Assembly: GCA_020050835.1 (NCBI GenBank)
Contig: JAGVKB010000118.1
Location: 1 to 64,000, forward strand
DNA length: 64,000 nucleotides
Direction of reading: 5' to 3'
Origin: Candidatus Obscuribacterales bacterium
Lineage (GTDB): Bacteria > Cyanobacteriota > Vampirovibrionia > Obscuribacterales > Obscuribacteraceae
Shown here piece after piece: positions 62,225-64,000 of the stretch (within the stretch, counting starts at the first letter, position 1; each line of letters starts with the position of its first letter). Both the position numbers and the translations under genes were made by a program. The notes under the pieces are model-generated. The model was not told the origin of the DNA and made no database searches. It saw nothing but the letters and a program-made list of their open reading frames with translations.

Positions 62225-63850
62225 ATGGGAATTGCAGAAGCGGCCAAGCCGAGACAGTCGACGACGATCAACGCGCCGGAGCCAGTCTGGTCGCACCCGT
62301 ACCGGCGGAGCACCGCAGGCAGTGTCGGTCGAGTCGAGAGCGTGTCCGTATTTTTTTCACTGATTGTTTTGTTAGGAGTATTGACTTTCATCATGACAGC
62401 TATTACACCGGCAGAGGCCGTCGAAGCAAAATCGGAGAACATTAAGGCAGCCACGGCCGAATCATGGCGCAAGACACCGCCGACGCTGCCGGTGCCAAGA
62501 CCGTTCAAGCTGCCGGCATTCACTACTTACAAATTAGCCAACGGCTTGACCGTTCAACTGGTCGAGGACCATCGTGTACCGTTTATAACGGTTAATCTCG
62601 GCATCAAAGCGGGCTCGTCGCGCGAGCGCGACGAGGTCCGAGGGCTGGCTGCCATCACCGCCGACATGATCACCGAAGGCACCGCCAAGCGGAGCAGTAA
62701 GCAGATCGCCGAAGAGGTGGACTTCATTGGCGGTGGGCTCAAAGGAGGCGCCGACCTCGACTTCACATTGATCGTGGGGTCGTCGTTGTCCGGATATGCT
62801 GAGCGCTTGCTGGACGTGGTATCGGATGTAGTGCTAAACCCGTCTTTCCCGGAAGACGAGTTGAAACTCAAAAAGACCAACTTGATTCAAGAGCTGGTAA
62901 TGAAACGCAGCCAACCAGACTTCTTACAGGATGAGCGCTTTATGAACGTCCTGTTTGGGCAGCATCCTTACGGAGTAATAGCCCCCAGTCCGGAGAATGT
63001 CGAGAAAATTACCCGGAAGGACTTGCAGGACTTTCATAAGACATACTTTGTTCCAAACGAGTCCGTGCTGGTAGTAGTAGGCGACTTCCAGCCCGACAAG
63101 ATGAAGGCGTTGATTGAAAAGGACCTGGGCGCCAACTGGCAATCCGGACAATTGGCTCAATTGAAGTACCCGGCTGTGCCGCAGTATCACGGGCGGAGAA
63201 TCTACCTGGTCGACAGACCGGGCTCGGTTCAGTCATCGATCAAACTGGGCAACGTTGCGATCAGCAAGAGCGATTCGGATTATTTTCCGCTATTAGTAGG
63301 CAATCAAGTTCTGGGTGGAGCCGCTCACTCAAGACTATTCCTCAATATCAGAGAGCAGAAGGGCTACACATATGGTGCCTACAGCAGCTTTGCTGCGCGA
63401 AAGGAGCCCGGCCCGTTTGCTGCCGAGGCCGAAGTGCGCACTGAAGTGACCGGTTCGTCTCTGCAAGAGTTCTTATATGAGCTCGACAGGATGCGCAACT
63501 TGAAGGTTACCGACAAGGAGATCCAGGATGCCAAAAGATATCTCGCGGGCTCCTTCGCTTTGGGATTGGAGACGCAGGCTGGACTGGCACAGCGCTTATT
63601 GGAAGTGCAGCTCTACGAGCTTCCCAAGGACTATCTCGAGACTTACACCGACAAGTTGATGGCAGTGTCGCTCGATGACGTGAGAAAGGCCGCGCGCAAG
63701 GATATCGATTTCGAAAACATGGCGATTGTCGTCGTCGGAGACGGCAAGAAGATCAAAAAAGAACTGGAGTACTTTGCGCCGGTTGAGCTTTTCGACACCG
63801 CCGGCAAGCCGGTGGGCAACGATGGAGCAGCCGGAAAGAAATCGTCTTGA
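62225..63850 (+). CDS. M16 peptidase-like protein, non-catalytic subunit
   Basis: 541 aa; ATG 62225 is preferred because GGAGG is spaced 7 nt from it. A 60-residue polar N-terminus precedes a membrane or signal segment (VFFSLIVLLGVLTFIM). The position of HxxEH is GLAAITADM, so the zinc motif is missing, but NIREQKGYTYGAY keeps the Arg/Tyr motif of the complementary subunit. With the upstream gene it should form a heterodimer like the mitochondrial processing peptidase alpha/beta pair. Confidence 0.9.
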   Translation: MGIAEAAKPRQSTTINAPEPVWSHPYRRSTAGSVGRVESVSVFFSLIVLLGVLTFIMTAITPAEAVEAKSENIKAATAESWRKTPPTLPVPRPFKLPAFTTYKLANGLTVQLVEDHRVPFITVNLGIKAGSSRERDEVRGLAAITADMITEGTAKRSSKQIAEEVDFIGGGLKGGADLDFTLIVGSSLSGYAERLLDVVSDVVLNPSFPEDELKLKKTNLIQELVMKRSQPDFLQDERFMNVLFGQHPYGVIAPSPENVEKITRKDLQDFHKTYFVPNESVLVVVGDFQPDKMKALIEKDLGANWQSGQLAQLKYPAVPQYHGRRIYLVDRPGSVQSSIKLGNVAISKSDSDYFPLLVGNQVLGGAAHSRLFLNIREQKGYTYGAYSSFAARKEPGPFAAEAEVRTEVTGSSLQEFLYELDRMRNLKVTDKEIQDAKRYLAGSFALGLETQAGLAQRLLEVQLYELPKDYLETYTDKLMAVSLDDVRKAARKDIDFENMAIVVVGDGKKIKKELEYFAPVELFDTAGKPVGNDGAAGKKSS

Positions 63851-63852
63851 GC

Positions 63853-63874
63853 TCGGTTCAGACCGATTCTTTTT
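63853..63874 (+). terminator. Intrinsic terminator after the M16 genes
   Basis: TCGGT (63853-63857), loop TCAG, ACCGA (63862-63866), then TTCTTTTT. It closes the mtnP-distal plus-strand run. Confidence 0.65.
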
Positions 63875-64000
63875 GCGCATTGGCTCTAATCTTCTTGATG
63901 CCGGCGAAGTCGGGCGCCGTCTTTTGCCAGGATCAGAGGCATTAGATAGTTGCTCCCTGAAATTCTTCGGTCAACTGCTTTCAGCCGTAAGCTTAGTGAG

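Overview
The window reads as about 64 kb of a mid-GC bacterial chromosome with a large, signalling-rich genome. Four Hanks-type Ser/Thr kinases, two histidine kinases, exported proteins, GTP-type PEP carboxykinase, pyruvate phosphate dikinase with its regulator, and very large YD-repeat proteins fit what I know of non-photosynthetic Cyanobacteriota such as Obscuribacterales (Vampirovibrionia). This placement is an inference from gene content; there is no rRNA or other marker gene to prove it, and I see no tRNA.

Layout. 1-6841: two tandem pairs, each a large protein ending in a papain-like Cys/His domain followed by a small partner protein; the first is cut by the window edge. 7070-14340: a small receiver protein, then a minus-strand signalling cluster (kinase, FecR-domain protein with an NLPx repeat tail, CHASE2 histidine kinase, response regulator, small protein). 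14341-17205: a membrane protein and a DUF2252 protein. 17206-19600: a decayed mobile island with a ParDE-type toxin-antitoxin module between two copies of an integrase 3' end, a broken tyrosine recombinase, a perfect 38-bp palindrome and a broken adhesin-like gene. 19636-25277: SDR oxidoreductase, unknown protein, kinase-TPR protein, MFS transporter. 25580-33198: a tight eight-gene operon (YdjI-like SPFH protein, two zinc-ribbon DUF4178 proteins, a 45-aa peptide, DUF350, membrane spermidine-synthase-like enzyme, FAD oxidoreductase, His-rich membrane protein), a putative envelope-stress or polyamine-linked system. 33279-42000: APC transporter with universal stress protein, pckG, exported proteins, DoxX, a triple DUF4177-like protein and a metallothionein-like protein. 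42013-44711: a third peptidase/partner pair with different architecture. 45115-53393: CoA transferase, two atypical kinases, a Spy/CpxP-like protein, an ABC exporter, a PAS histidine kinase. 53407-63850: ppdK and its regulator, BioD-like protein, S41 peptidase, MTA phosphorylase and an M16 peptidase pair.

How they connect. PEP carboxykinase, PPDK and the PPDK regulator together control the PEP/pyruvate/oxaloacetate node. MTA phosphorylase can clear the methylthioadenosine made by an aminopropyltransferase such as the one in the 25580-33198 operon. The strongest candidate for an undescribed system is the repeated pairing of a papain-fold C-terminal domain with a homologous small partner at three places (effector with immunity protein or chaperone); the DUF350/DUF4178/SpeE-like operon with its His-rich membrane partner is the second.
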